Shown: positions 45,013 through 54,802, counted from the stretch's first letter. The stretch: DNA of 56,447 nt from JBFWVD01 sp050246915 (GCA_050246915.1 JBFWVD010000032.1:1-56447); one strand, 5' to 3'. A program made the numbers and translations. The notes: generated from the sequence alone by a model not told the origin.

Positions 45013-45899
45013 GCCAGCGACTCCTTGATGTCGAACCGCTTGGCCAACACGTCGCCGATGATGTTGAACGACAAGATGGTGAGGAACATCACGATCGCCG
45101 GGGTGATGGAGATCCACCACGCATCGTCGAGGTTCTGTCGCCCGTCGGCGATGAGGAATCCCCACGTCGGAATCGGTGGCGGCACCGACTGTCCCAGGAA
45201 GCTGAGCGCTCCTTCGGCGACGATGAGCACGGCCATGCCGGTGAGGGCGAAGCTCAACATGGCTGGCACCACGTTGGGCAGGATCTCGCGGGTCAAGATG
45301 CGTCGGTCGGGAGCGCCGATCGCCTTGGCCGCCAGGACGAACTCCTTCTGAGCGAACACCAAGGTGTTGGCGCGCACGATGCGGGTGAGCGGCGGGATCG
45401 ACAAGATCGCGAGCGCCAAGATGACCCACGCGGCTTTCCGCCCGAACATCGTGGTGATGGCCAGCGTCAAGATGAGCGCCGGGAAGGCCAGCACGATGTC
45501 CATCACCCCGGTGATGATGTTGTCCGCCGTTCGCCGGTAGTAGCCCGCGGTCAGCCCGAGCGCGGTGGCCACGGTGAGCCCGAGGGCGATCGAGGCCGCG
45601 GCGATGAGGAGGCTGAGCCTGGCGCCATAGACGGTGCGCGAGAAGATGTCGAAGCCGACCTTGTTGGTGCCGAACCAGTGGTCCCAAGAAGGTCCCTGCT
45701 TGAATGCCCGAGGAAAGCGCTTGTCGTAGCGATCCACGAAGGGGAGCACGTCGGCCAGCACCGCGCACACGATCACCAGCGTGATCCAGCCGACGGCCAG
45801 CCAGAGGACCACGTCGCGCCGGCGTCGTGGTGCGATGACGGCGGGGTCGCTCTGCGCTGTGGCGATCTCCACGGTGTCAACCTGGGTTGCGTTCCTCAT
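45009..45899 (-). CDS. Peptide-type ABC transporter permease (OppC/DppC)
   Basis: This 296-residue permease has an N-terminal helix, the HWFGTNKVGFDIFSRTVYGARLSL OppC opening, and the EAA loop AAKAIGAPDRRILTREILPNVVP. About six membrane segments are seen. The ATG overlaps the oppB stop (ATGA). A copy of the palindrome with a weak right half (45876-45891) lies across its first codons. Confidence 0.92.
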
Positions 45900-46876
45900 G
45901 CCAAGCCCCGGGCGTGGCGGATCCTCGGGTCGATGACGGTGTAGAGCATGTCGACGAGGAAGTTCACCACCACGAAGGCCACGGCGAAGATGACCACGCA
46001 GATCTGAACGACGAGCAGATCGCGGCGCAGCACCGCCTCGACCACCAATGAACCCATGCCCTTGAGGTCGAAGATCTGCTCGACGATCACGGTGCCACCG
46101 ATGAGTGCCCCCACGTTCACCCCTGCGGCGGTGATCATCGAGAACGTCGAGGGTCGCAGCGCGTGGCGGAACAACACCACCCGTGTGGACATGCCCTTCG
46201 CCCTCGCCATGGTGATGTAGTCGTTCTGCAGCGTGGCCACCATGTCGGCGCGCAACAGGCGCATGTACACCGCCACTTGTCCGAGGGCCAAGGTGAGGGC
46301 GGGGAGGAAGAACGCCTTGATGTGGCGGGTCGGTGAGTCGAACGGGCTGGCGTAGGTGCTGACCGCATCGAACCAGCCGAGCTTGACCGCCAAGAACAAC
46401 TGCAGCACCACCCCGATCACGTAATGGGGGAGCGACAACAGCCCGAACGCGAAGGTCGAAGCCGCACGATCGAACGGGCCGTTGGCTCGATACGCCGCGG
46501 CGGTGCCGAGGGCGATGGCGGCGGTGAGCGCGATGAGTTGCGCCCAGAACATCAGCCACAGCGACACCGGCAGCCGATCCTTCACCGCGTCAGAAACCTT
46601 GGTGTTGGTGGCGTAGGAGACACCCAGGTCGCCGGTGAGGAGCTTGCCCATCCACTTGCCGTATTGGACGATCACCGGCTTGTCGAGGCCGTACTCCTTC
46701 TCGACCTGGGCCAGCTGGGCATCGTTGGCGCCGATGCCGGCGATGTTCACCGCGATCTGGTTGCGGCCCTGCGTGGATCCATTCTTCGACAACACGAACA
46801 ACATGGCGAAGGTGATGAGCGACACGGCGAACACCGTGATCACCAACTTGGCGAGTTGTCGAAGAACGAATCGCAC
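45896..46876 (-). CDS. Peptide-type ABC transporter permease (OppB/DppB)
   Basis: This 326-residue permease opens RFVLRQLAKLVITVFAVSLITFAMLFVL, has the GDLGVSYATNTKV loop and the EAA-type YITMARAKGMSTRVVLFRHALRPS segment. About six membrane segments are seen. The GTG at 46876 is preceded by GAGGAAGG. The unusually long GSTQGRNQIAVNIAGIGANDAQL stretch before the conserved region is a little different from OppB of E. coli, but the family is clear. Confidence 0.92.
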   Translation of the reverse strand: MRFVLRQLAKLVITVFAVSLITFAMLFVLSKNGSTQGRNQIAVNIAGIGANDAQLAQVEKEYGLDKPVIVQYGKWMGKLLTGDLGVSYATNTKVSDAVKDRLPVSLWLMFWAQLIALTAAIALGTAAAYRANGPFDRAASTFAFGLLSLPHYVIGVVLQLFLAVKLGWFDAVSTYASPFDSPTRHIKAFFLPALTLALGQVAVYMRLLRADMVATLQNDYITMARAKGMSTRVVLFRHALRPSTFSMITAAGVNVGALIGGTVIVEQIFDLKGMGSLVVEAVLRRDLLVVQICVVIFAVAFVVVNFLVDMLYTVIDPRIRHARGLA

Positions 46877-46933
46877 GATGACCTTCCTCAGGAGGTCTCG
46901 AGGGCGTGAGCTACCCGGACCGAGTTGCTCGCG

Positions 46934-48757
46934 TTACTTCTTGATCCACACCTGGTTGAGCAGGAACGAACCGGGGAAGCCCTGACCGATGGCGACCACG
47001 TTGTTGGATCCATCCGGGATGGTGGTGTCCGCGATGCCCTGCACTGCGGGGGAGTGGGGGATGGCCCACAGCGACCACCAGTACGGGATGGTCAAGCACT
47101 CCGAAGCCATGTAGCGGTTCATGTCCTCGGCGATCGTCTTGCGCTTGGCGGCGTCGGTCTCGGCGCGGTTGGCGTCGAGGAACGCATCCAACTTGGGGTC
47201 GTAGATGCGCCCGAAGTTGAGCTGGATGGGTGCCTTGGTGTCGGCCGGCGTGTGCCACCAGAAGTAGTTGTTGTCGAGGTAGCCGCCGCCGATGCGCCAC
47301 AGCATCACTTGGAAGTCGGGCGAGGCGGTGACCGCGTTGGTGATGAGCGCTCCCTGCTCCATCTGGATGACATCGGACTCGATGCCCACTTCTGCCCAGG
47401 CCGCCTGGAAGATCTGGGCGATGGTGCCGTTGCCCTGATCGGTCGTCGTGCTGATCTTGATCTTGGGCACGGCCTTGCCGGTGGCCTTGTAGGCGTCGAG
47501 GAACTTCTTGGCCGCCTCCTTGTCGTACTTGGGCAGACCGTTGTCGGCGAGATAGCCCGGTTGCGTGGGGCTGAACACGCCGTTGGCCACCTTGGTCACA
47601 CCCGATTGCACGGCGTCGTTGACCTCGTCGCGCGGCGTGGCAGCCACCAACGCGCACCGCAGGTTCTTGTCGGTGAACGCTCCGTCGAGGGCCGTGAAGT
47701 TGAACTGCGCGAATGCCGTCTCGCCGAGTTGATCGGCCTCGATCATCGGGAAGTCCTTGGATTGCTCACGGAACTTCTTGATCTCATCGCCAGAGCTGAG
47801 GTTGATGGCGTCCACGTCGCCCTTGCGCATCGCCGAGGCCCGGCTGGTGCCGTCGGGGATGACTCGGAACTCGACCTCGTCGAGATAGGGCAGTTGCACC
47901 CCGTCGGCGTCCTTGCGCCAGTAGTTCGGGTTCTTCTTCACAACGAAGTTGTTGCCCGCGGCGTACGACGAGTACACGAACGGGCCGGTGCCAACCGGCT
48001 GCGATTTGGCGACCTGATCGGACTCCGCCTTGGCCAGCCACGTCGGGGACGCCACGAACCCGGCCTGACCGGTGAGGATGGTGCGATCGAAGGTGACCCA
48101 TGGGGCGAGCATGTTGATCGTCACCGTGGTGTCGTCAACCTTGGTTGCATCGAGCACCTTGGCGCCGGCGGCGTCGGTGGAGAACTTCACACCCGTCATC
48201 TGGGCGCCGGTGAGGATGCCGTTGAGGTTGGCGTTCAAGTTGGCCAACACGGCGTCCGCGTTGAGCGGGGTGCCGTCGTGGAACGTGATGTTGGGTCGCA
48301 CCTTGATGGTCCACGCCGTGTAGTCGGCATTGGGCGTGATGGACTCGGCGAGGTACGGGTGCGAGACCGCGTCGTTGTCGAATGCGGCCAACGGCTCCAG
48401 GACCGTGCGGATCTTGAGTTGGCACGACGAGTCGCACTGCATGGCGGCGGGCACCCACGCGCCGCCGGTCTCGGAGTCGACGCCGATCACGATCTTGCCG
48501 CCCGGTTGGGGCTTGGGCTTCTGGGCGACGGTGGTGGTGGTCTGGGCGACGCCGGCCGCGGTGGTGGCCGTGGTGGAGCCCGTGTCATTGCTGGCGGCGG
48601 TGGTGGCCGATCCGCCCGTGGTGGTGTCGCTGCTCGAATCGTCCGATCCGCCGCACGCTGCGGCGACCAAGGCGAAGGACATGACGGCGGCGCCGAACAT
48701 CGCCCGACGGGTGTGGCGCGACCGACCTACTGGTGACTCAAGACAATCTGGAGACAC
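46934..48757 (-). CDS. ABC transporter substrate-binding lipoprotein (family 5)
   Basis: This 607-residue lipoprotein has a signal peptide with lipobox VAAAC (about residue 35), then a Ser/Thr/Ala linker (about 40-80). The family-5 (OppA/NikA-like) domain contains LAAFDNDAVSHPYLAESI and ITFHDGTPLNADAVLANLNANLNG. The C-terminal region is complete. GTG 48757 is preceded by AGGAGG. It leads the operon, 57 bp before oppB. It has a good leadered promoter, unlike most neighbours. Substrate unknown. Confidence 0.92.
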   Translation of the reverse strand: MSPDCLESPVGRSRHTRRAMFGAAVMSFALVAAACGGSDDSSSDTTTGGSATTAASNDTGSTTATTAAGVAQTTTTVAQKPKPQPGGKIVIGVDSETGGAWVPAAMQCDSSCQLKIRTVLEPLAAFDNDAVSHPYLAESITPNADYTAWTIKVRPNITFHDGTPLNADAVLANLNANLNGILTGAQMTGVKFSTDAAGAKVLDATKVDDTTVTINMLAPWVTFDRTILTGQAGFVASPTWLAKAESDQVAKSQPVGTGPFVYSSYAAGNNFVVKKNPNYWRKDADGVQLPYLDEVEFRVIPDGTSRASAMRKGDVDAINLSSGDEIKKFREQSKDFPMIEADQLGETAFAQFNFTALDGAFTDKNLRCALVAATPRDEVNDAVQSGVTKVANGVFSPTQPGYLADNGLPKYDKEAAKKFLDAYKATGKAVPKIKISTTTDQGNGTIAQIFQAAWAEVGIESDVIQMEQGALITNAVTASPDFQVMLWRIGGGYLDNNYFWWHTPADTKAPIQLNFGRIYDPKLDAFLDANRAETDAAKRKTIAEDMNRYMASECLTIPYWWSLWAIPHSPAVQGIADTTIPDGSNNVVAIGQGFPGSFLLNQVWIKK

Positions 48758-48818
48758 GGCTCCTCCTTCACGTTCCCGCGGAGCTGCTCATGTGACCCCC
48801 GCCACAAGAAGTGACTGG

Positions 48819-48848
48819 ACGGTAACCCCGCTCTCGACACAGCGTCAA
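48819..48848 (-). promoter_or_regulatory. Promoter of the ABC operon
   Basis: On the minus strand TTGACG (48848-48843), an 18-bp spacer and TACCGT (48824-48819) make a good vegetative promoter. The start would lie near 48812, with a leader of about 55 nt holding the AGGAGG site before GTG 48757. Confidence 0.6.
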
Positions 48849-48891
48849 CAGCTTGCCCGGCGCCGCGGCGGAGCGAGGGGATGGGTCGCGG

Positions 48892-48897
48892 TACCTT
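48892..48897 (+). promoter_or_regulatory. -10 hexamer (TACCTT) of ppk2
   Basis: TACCTT ends 6 nt before the ATG at 48904, the leaderless spacing. Confidence 0.55.
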
Positions 48898-48903
48898 GCG
48901 GCG

Positions 48904-49707
48904 ATGCTCGATCAGATGCGTGTCGATCCCGGCGACCACCCCAAGCTCGCTCACCGTGACAGCGCCGACAAGCTCGGTCTGATGTCGAAGGAAGCAGCCA
49001 AACAGGAACTGATCGAGCTGACCGGACAGCTGGCTGATCTCCAGGCCCGCCTGTGGGCGGAGGACAGGCGGTCGCTCCTGGTGGTGCTCCAGGCCCTCGA
49101 CGCCGCCGGCAAGGACGGGACCATCCGTCAGGTGTTCACCGGGGTGAATCCCCAGGGATGCACCGTGACATCGTTCAAGGCGCCCAGCAGCGATGAGCTC
49201 GATCACGACTACCTGTGGCGGGTGCATCAGGTGTGCCCTCGACGCGGGGAGATCGGGATCTTCAACCGGTCCCACTACGAAGACGTCCTGGCCGTCCGGG
49301 TGATGGGGCTCGTCCCGGAGGAGCGGTGGCGCAAGCGGTTCGCCCACATCCGGGCCTTCGAGCAGCTCCTGGCCGACGAGGGCACGGCGATCATCAAGAT
49401 CCATCTGCAGATCTCCTTCGACGAGCAGGCCGAGCGCATGCGCGATCGCCTGGCCGACCCCCGCAAGAACTGGAAGTTCCGGGTGGCTGACCTCGAGGTG
49501 CGCAAGCAGTGGGATCAGTACCAGGAGGCCTATGAGGAGGCCATCGCCGAGACCTCGACCGAGGATGCTCCGTGGTACGTGGTCCCCGCTGATCGTCGTT
49601 GGGTGCGCAACGTGGCGGTGAGCCGAATCCTGGTGAGCACCCTGGAGAAGATGGCCCCCGAGTACCCGCCGGCCGAGCCCGGATTGGAGTCGGTCACCAT
49701 CGACTGA
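48904..49707 (+). CDS. ppk2: Polyphosphate kinase 2 family protein
   Basis: This 267-residue protein has the PPK2 Walker A VLQALDAAGKDGTIRQVF (AAGKDGT at 67-73), the lid-proximal segment and Walker-B-like IGIFNRSHYEDVLAVRV (about 117-133). It matches the short, single-domain PPK2 class that phosphorylates nucleoside mono- or diphosphates from polyphosphate; which class (AMP or ADP) cannot be told from inspection. ATG at 48904 is chosen over upstream in-frame codons from the -10 spacing. Confidence 0.92.
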   Translation: MLDQMRVDPGDHPKLAHRDSADKLGLMSKEAAKQELIELTGQLADLQARLWAEDRRSLLVVLQALDAAGKDGTIRQVFTGVNPQGCTVTSFKAPSSDELDHDYLWRVHQVCPRRGEIGIFNRSHYEDVLAVRVMGLVPEERWRKRFAHIRAFEQLLADEGTAIIKIHLQISFDEQAERMRDRLADPRKNWKFRVADLEVRKQWDQYQEAYEEAIAETSTEDAPWYVVPADRRWVRNVAVSRILVSTLEKMAPEYPPAEPGLESVTID

Positions 49708-49803
49708 CGCCAGCGCACGGGCCAGTTACCTTCACGCCTCCGGCAGCTGTCCTTCTCGGCGTCGGAGCGGTTCATCGCCTGTCCGACGTGCCGATAGGGG
49801 AGG

Positions 49804-51783
49804 GTGGAGAACCAGGTCGGGCGAGGTGAACGGCGGCGGAGTGTCGCCTTACCGGTCTCTTTGCGCGTCCTGCTCCCGCTGACGGTGGCGTTGCTGCTGG
49901 CGCTCGCGTTGACCATCGTCCAACTGCGGAGCGAGGGCGATGCTGTGGTGCGCGAAGCGACCGCCGAGCACGCCGAGGATCTCGTGGGAGTGGTGGCGCT
50001 GGCCATCGCGGATCGTCCAGCGGTCGAAGCCGAGCACGTTCGCAGCAGCGTCGAGAGCCGCGACGACACGGTGCACACCGTCGAGGTCGTTCCGATCGCC
50101 GGGCTCGGCACCTTGGCCGAGCGCAGGCATTGGACCGACGGCCGACTGGTCGTCGAGCGAGATGTGGCGGCTGCCGATGGCGGGTTCCGCACCGTCCGCC
50201 TCACGATGGAGCCGTCGCGGTCGGCCGATCGAATGGGGCAGCTGGGTAGCCCGACAGCCGACGCAGCGATCTTCGCCTTCGCCATCATCGCCATCGCTGT
50301 GCTGGTGATCTTGGAACGAGTCGTCATCGGACCGCTGAGCGTCTTGACCCAAGCGGTGCGATCGCGCACGAGCGACTCACCTCGGCCAATCGAGTCGCGT
50401 CGACGCGACGAGATCGGCGGGCTGTCGCGCACTCTGGCCGACACGTTCGCGCAGCTCGACAAGCGCGAGACCGCGCTGCGTCAGGTGCAGGAGCTCCTCA
50501 GTCATCAGGCCATGCATGATTCGTTGACAGGGCTCGCCAACCGTCGACTCGTCATCGAACGTCTCGGCGACGCCATCGACACCGCGGAACGCACCGGTGC
50601 CGGTGTATCGGTGTTGTTCATCGACCTCGATCGGTTCAAGGTGGTCAACGACGCGCTCGGCCACGCCAGTGGCGACAACCTGTTGCGCCTCGTGGCGTTG
50701 CGGTTGGAGCGTTGCGCGAAGCGGTGCGCCGTGGTGGGCCGCTTGGCCGGCGACGAGTTCGTTGTGGTGCTCATCGACGACAAGCCGGCGGAGGCGGGCC
50801 TCGCACTCGGCGATGCGATCATCGAGTCGATCTCGAGCCCGTTCACGATCGCTGGACCGATGGTGTTCGTGTCCGCCAGCGTCGGTGTCGCAGTGGCGGG
50901 CCCGGGGGATGACCCCAGCGATCTGTTGCGCAACGCCGACGTTGCGATGTATCGAGCCAAGGCAGCCGGTCCCGGCCACTGCCTGTTGTTCGACGGGCGC
51001 ATGCAGGAGATGGTCGATCGTCGCCACGCGCTGGAGAACGCGTTGCGCGCCGCCATCGCCAACCGTGAGTTCATCGTCGAGTACCAGCCGGTCATCAACG
51101 TCAGCGGCCTCATCAACGGCTTCGAGGCACTCGTGCGCTGGGATCGCCCCGGACACGGCGTGCTGCCACCGGCCGCGTTCATCGATGTGGCGGTGGACAG
51201 CGGCCTCATCTCCGACATCGGGTTGCAGGTGTTGGAGCGGGCGTGCGCCGATCTCGCGGCGTGGCGAGAACGCGGTCTGTCCGTGCGGGTAGCGGTGAAC
51301 GTCAGCGGTCATCAACTCGGTGAGCCGAGCTTCGCCGAACAGGTTCGCTCCGCAGTGCGTCGCCATGGTCTCCCTCCCGAGGCCGTGATCTTGGAGGTCA
51401 CCGAGAGCGAGTTGGTGAAGGATCTGAGCCGCGCCGTGGACGTGCTGGCCGAGCTCCGCGCCGAGGGCATCAAGGTCGCCATCGACGACTTCGGTACCGG
51501 GTATTCGTCACTGAACTATCTCCGATCGCTCCCGTGCGACATCGTGAAGATCGATCAGAGTTTCGTGCGTGGCGTCGATCGGGACTCCACCGACGCGGCC
51601 ATCGTGTCGAGCGTGGTGTCGTTGGCCCGTGCCCTCGATCTCGAGGTGGTGGCCGAGGGCGTCGAGCGTCTCGAGCAGTACGACGCCGTGCGTCAGTTGG
51701 GATGCGACAAGGTGCAAGGCATGTTCATCGCTCCTCCGTTGCCGATGCGAGACGCGGAGTCGTTCGCCCTCGTGCACGGCTGA
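49804..51783 (+). CDS. GGDEF-EAL protein with N-terminal sensor
   Basis: This 659-residue membrane protein has two hydrophobic segments (about 18-42 and 158-180) enclosing a periplasmic sensor of roughly 115 residues, a HAMP-like linker, GGDEF (about 235-390) and EAL (about 400-655) domains. The diguanylate-cyclase site reads RLAGDEF (A315-F319), with Ala for the first Gly. No RxxD inhibitory site is visible upstream. The EAL motif FEALVRW (E441-L443), NVSG, DDFGTGYSSL and KIDQSF segments are intact, so c-di-GMP phosphodiesterase activity is likely; cyclase activity is less sure. GTG 49804 directly abuts GGGGAGG, an odd spacing, so the start is uncertain. Confidence 0.88.
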   Translation: MENQVGRGERRRSVALPVSLRVLLPLTVALLLALALTIVQLRSEGDAVVREATAEHAEDLVGVVALAIADRPAVEAEHVRSSVESRDDTVHTVEVVPIAGLGTLAERRHWTDGRLVVERDVAAADGGFRTVRLTMEPSRSADRMGQLGSPTADAAIFAFAIIAIAVLVILERVVIGPLSVLTQAVRSRTSDSPRPIESRRRDEIGGLSRTLADTFAQLDKRETALRQVQELLSHQAMHDSLTGLANRRLVIERLGDAIDTAERTGAGVSVLFIDLDRFKVVNDALGHASGDNLLRLVALRLERCAKRCAVVGRLAGDEFVVVLIDDKPAEAGLALGDAIIESISSPFTIAGPMVFVSASVGVAVAGPGDDPSDLLRNADVAMYRAKAAGPGHCLLFDGRMQEMVDRRHALENALRAAIANREFIVEYQPVINVSGLINGFEALVRWDRPGHGVLPPAAFIDVAVDSGLISDIGLQVLERACADLAAWRERGLSVRVAVNVSGHQLGEPSFAEQVRSAVRRHGLPPEAVILEVTESELVKDLSRAVDVLAELRAEGIKVAIDDFGTGYSSLNYLRSLPCDIVKIDQSFVRGVDRDSTDAAIVSSVVSLARALDLEVVAEGVERLEQYDAVRQLGCDKVQGMFIAPPLPMRDAESFALVHG

Positions 51784-51838
51784 GCCCTGAGACCTCCAGA
51801 ACCGGTCGCTGCGGGCTGGCCGATCAGGCGGTTCCGGC

Positions 51839-51844
51839 TACGGT
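51839..51844 (+). promoter_or_regulatory. -10 hexamer (TACGGT) of the phosphoribosyltransferase gene
   Basis: TACGGT ends 6 nt before the ATG at 51851; leaderless spacing, with no ribosome-binding site. Confidence 0.55.
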
Positions 51845-51850
51845 CGGGGC

Positions 51851-52351
51851 ATGTCAGCTGCAACCCCGCCCGAGATGGAGATCCTCGACTACGCAACGTA
51901 CGGGCAGGCGGCGAATCAGCTCGCCAACATGGTCTGGGAAGACGGCTATCGACCGGACATGATCCTGGCCATCGCCCGGGGCGGATTGCTCGTGGCTGGT
52001 TCTCTGGGCTATTCGCTCGGGGTCAAGAACATCTACGTCATGAACGTCGTGTACTACACCGGTGTGAACGAGCGCCTCGACGTGCCGCTCATTCTGCCCC
52101 CCGCCCCCGATCTGGTCGACGTGAGCGACGCTCGTGTGCTCATCGCCGACGACGTGGCCGACACCGGCCACACCTTGGCAACCGTGATGAAGTTCTGCGA
52201 GGGCAAGGTCGCCGACGTGCGCAGCGCGTGCATCTACGAAAAGCCCTGGAGCATCGTCCACTGCGACTACGTGTGGAAGCGCACCGACAAGTGGATCGAC
52301 TTCCCGTGGTCGACGAAGGCAGCGATCGTTCACGACGGTGATGGCCACTGA
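51851..52351 (+). CDS. Purine-type phosphoribosyltransferase
   Basis: This 166-residue type I PRTase has the PRPP-binding loop VLIADDVADTGHTLATV (about 97-113) and the PPi loop AIARGGLLVAGSLGY. The length and the WSIVHCDYVWKRTDKWIDFPW end recall Gpt-like xanthine-guanine/hypoxanthine PRTases that salvage purines to nucleotides. The purine used is not certain. It is monocistronic by its own -10. The next gene starts 36 bp later. Confidence 0.85.
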   Translation: MSAATPPEMEILDYATYGQAANQLANMVWEDGYRPDMILAIARGGLLVAGSLGYSLGVKNIYVMNVVYYTGVNERLDVPLILPPAPDLVDVSDARVLIADDVADTGHTLATVMKFCEGKVADVRSACIYEKPWSIVHCDYVWKRTDKWIDFPWSTKAAIVHDGDGH

Positions 52352-52386
52352 ACACCAGTTCTGACGATCCCGGCCCTTCGCCGCGA

Positions 52387-52824
52387 GTGTCGGTGAACGC
52401 CCTGTGCACGTGGGTGCCGGCGGGGTTCATGGTGGTCGGGCTGGCGGTCATCGGGGTGTCGAGCTTCTCCGACTGGACCCGCACCGGCACCCGGTATCGC
52501 AACTCCTATGAGTTGGTGGCCGTGGCTCGGCGGCTCGAGGTCGTGCCCAACGCCGCGCTCGGTGCGCTGGCCCGCGGATGGGTGCTGGCCCCACTGTGCT
52601 CGGTCCTGGCGGTCACCGCGCTCGTGTATCGGATCCCGCGTCTGGCCGCCGTGATCGCTGGGCTGGTGTCCATCGCGACGATCGCTCTGGTCTTGGCGGT
52701 CAACTCGTCGCCCCTGCGTGCCGAAGGTGCAGTGACCGTTGCGATGGCGGGTGCCATCATGACGTTGATCGGATCTGTCTGGGCGGCGCTTGCGAGGCCC
52801 GGCAGGCCATGCGAGGAGACATGA
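52387..52824 (+). CDS. Small four-helix membrane protein
   Basis: This 145-residue protein has four hydrophobic segments (around 8-27, 60-80, 84-105 and 118-138) with a short RYRNSYELVAVARRLEV cytoplasmic or periplasmic loop between the first two. I do not recognise the family. It lies 1 bp before the next gene, which carries a membrane anchor too, so they probably act together. GTG at 52387 is the likely start, with 52393 possible. Confidence 0.6.
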   Translation: MSVNALCTWVPAGFMVVGLAVIGVSSFSDWTRTGTRYRNSYELVAVARRLEVVPNAALGALARGWVLAPLCSVLAVTALVYRIPRLAAVIAGLVSIATIALVLAVNSSPLRAEGAVTVAMAGAIMTLIGSVWAALARPGRPCEET

Positions 52825-52825
52825 C

Positions 52826-54796
52826 GTGACCGAACAACTCCCACCCCCGCCACCGCCCACTCCGGCATCGCCGCTGCCAATGGGCACCCCGTCGCCACTC
52901 GGCGCGCCGTTGCCACTGGGCACGCCGGGCGCCGACGCGTTGTCGGGGACGCTTCCGCCGCCACCGCCTCCCTCCCCGGCTCCAGGATTCGGTCCCGCCC
53001 AGTCCAGCCCCGAGAGCTACGTCGTCTCCACCGAGCGTCCCCGGCGCCGTCGCACCGGCCGCATCGCGGTGGGCGCGTTCGCGGCGTTGGCCATCGGCGG
53101 GGCCGGAGCGTTCGCCGTGGTTTCTGCTTCGAGCGACTCCGACGGTGGGGCCAAGTCACCCGAGGCCGCGGTGCAGATGCTGTTCGACGCCGCCGGCCGC
53201 TCCGATCTGCTCGGCGTCATGGATGCGCTCGAACCCGCGGAGCGCCGCACGTTCAGTGAGCCGATGCAGGACGCGGTCACCGAACTGAAGCGGCTCGGCA
53301 TCGTGGCCGAGGGCTTCAAGCTCAACGCCGTGCCCGGCCTCACCATGACCTTCACCAATGTCGACTATGTCGTCGAGTCGGTGGGCCAAGGGGTCAGCAC
53401 CGTGATGCCGACCGCCGGCAAGGTCCGCGTCGAGGGCGATTGGTCCAAGGCGCCGCTGGGCAACTTCCTCATCAACGAGTTGCTCGACGGAGATCGTCCC
53501 GAGGGGACGGTCGACGAGACGAGCGACATCGTCGAAGACGGTGACGATCCCGCCCGCATCACCACGGTGCAGCGAGATGGTCGTTGGTACGTGAGCTTGT
53601 GGTACTCGGTGGCCGAGGCGGCGAGGCTCGACGCTGGCCTCGACGCACCTGACTTCGGCAACGGGATCGCCCCTGCTGGTGCCGACACCCCTGAAGGGGC
53701 CGTCGAGCAGATGATCGGCGCCATCAGCGATCTCGACCTCGAGCGCATGATCGCACTGATGCCCCCCGATGAGATGGCGGTGCTGTACGACTACGCACCG
53801 CTGTTCCTCGACGATGCTCAGGACGCGGCCGCTGGTATGCGCGAGTCGCTCGACATCTCGGTGAGCGGTCTGCAGATGAAGGTGACCGGATCGGGCAGCC
53901 GACGACACGTCGGTGTCGAGGCGGGCAAGGTGACCATGAAGCCCACGGACGACAGCGGCGACGGCGAGGTGACGATGGAACTGGGTGGCGGCTGCGTCAC
54001 CATGTCGATGCCGACGGGTGACAGCGGACAGACCGACACGCAGAAGATGTGTCCCGAGGACGCGAACGAGCAGCTCGAAGAAGCCGGTCTGGGGGCCTTG
54101 GCCAATGCCGGTCTGACCGACGATGCAGGGTTCACGGTCGTGCAAGTCGACGGCAAGTGGTACCTCAGCCCCATGGGCACCATCACCGACGTGATGCTGG
54201 CCGGCATGAGGGCCATGGATCAGGACATGCTCACGAAGATGAAGGAGACTTTCTCCGACATGGCCTCTGGTGATCTCGGTGGCGTGTTGTCCCCGCTGGG
54301 CTCGCTCGGTGGCGAGATCGAGGGCATCGCCAGCGGTGACTCGAGCTCATCTGGGGTGTTCGGCTCCGCGGAGATGTCCGAGGATGATCTGGCCACCGAT
54401 GAGATGGACAGCGAGGAGTACGACGATCCGTACGGGGCCATCTTCGACAAGTGCAGCGCCCGCTCCGTCGATGACTATGGCAAGTGCTTGCTGGATGCGG
54501 CGGAGGCCGGCGATCTCCCGATCGAGTACGTGCCGATGGACGCTCGGTTCCCGGCGTGCTTCGGGGACTACTACGAGAAGTCGTTCGACATGGACGACGC
54601 CACGTTCATCGCCGAGACCACCAAGGTGGCGGATTGTCTCAAGCCGTTCATCGAGTCCGGCGAGCTCGACCCTGACACTGTCGATCCGGTGCTGACCAAA
54701 CCCGAGTGCCTCACCGGGAACCTCTACGGCGCCAATGGCGATGACTTCGACAAGCTGTGGCGAGAGTTCAGCGACTGCGCGTACGCCACCAAATGA
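52826..54796 (+). CDS. Membrane-anchored protein with duplicated domain and Cys-rich tail
   Basis: This 656-residue protein starts with a Pro/Gly-rich cytoplasmic tail (1-70), a basic RPRRRRTGR and a membrane anchor (about 78-100). Outside follow two copies of one alpha/beta module: PEAAVQMLFDAAGRSDLLGVMDALEPAERRTF (about 110) and PEGAVEQMIGAISDLDLERMIALMPPDEMAVL (about 294), each ending in a strand WYVSLWY or WYLSPMG. A Ser/Asp/Glu-rich linker leads to a C-terminal domain with six cysteines (about 551-650: DKCSAR, YGKCLL, PACFG, ADCLK, PECLT, SDCAYA), suggesting three disulfides. GAGGAG precedes the GTG. It may be a surface sensor or adhesin; no function is recognised. Confidence 0.75.
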   Translation: MTEQLPPPPPPTPASPLPMGTPSPLGAPLPLGTPGADALSGTLPPPPPPSPAPGFGPAQSSPESYVVSTERPRRRRTGRIAVGAFAALAIGGAGAFAVVSASSDSDGGAKSPEAAVQMLFDAAGRSDLLGVMDALEPAERRTFSEPMQDAVTELKRLGIVAEGFKLNAVPGLTMTFTNVDYVVESVGQGVSTVMPTAGKVRVEGDWSKAPLGNFLINELLDGDRPEGTVDETSDIVEDGDDPARITTVQRDGRWYVSLWYSVAEAARLDAGLDAPDFGNGIAPAGADTPEGAVEQMIGAISDLDLERMIALMPPDEMAVLYDYAPLFLDDAQDAAAGMRESLDISVSGLQMKVTGSGSRRHVGVEAGKVTMKPTDDSGDGEVTMELGGGCVTMSMPTGDSGQTDTQKMCPEDANEQLEEAGLGALANAGLTDDAGFTVVQVDGKWYLSPMGTITDVMLAGMRAMDQDMLTKMKETFSDMASGDLGGVLSPLGSLGGEIEGIASGDSSSSGVFGSAEMSEDDLATDEMDSEEYDDPYGAIFDKCSARSVDDYGKCLLDAAEAGDLPIEYVPMDARFPACFGDYYEKSFDMDDATFIAETTKVADCLKPFIESGELDPDTVDPVLTKPECLTGNLYGANGDDFDKLWREFSDCAYATK

Positions 54797-54802
54797 GGGG
54801 TC

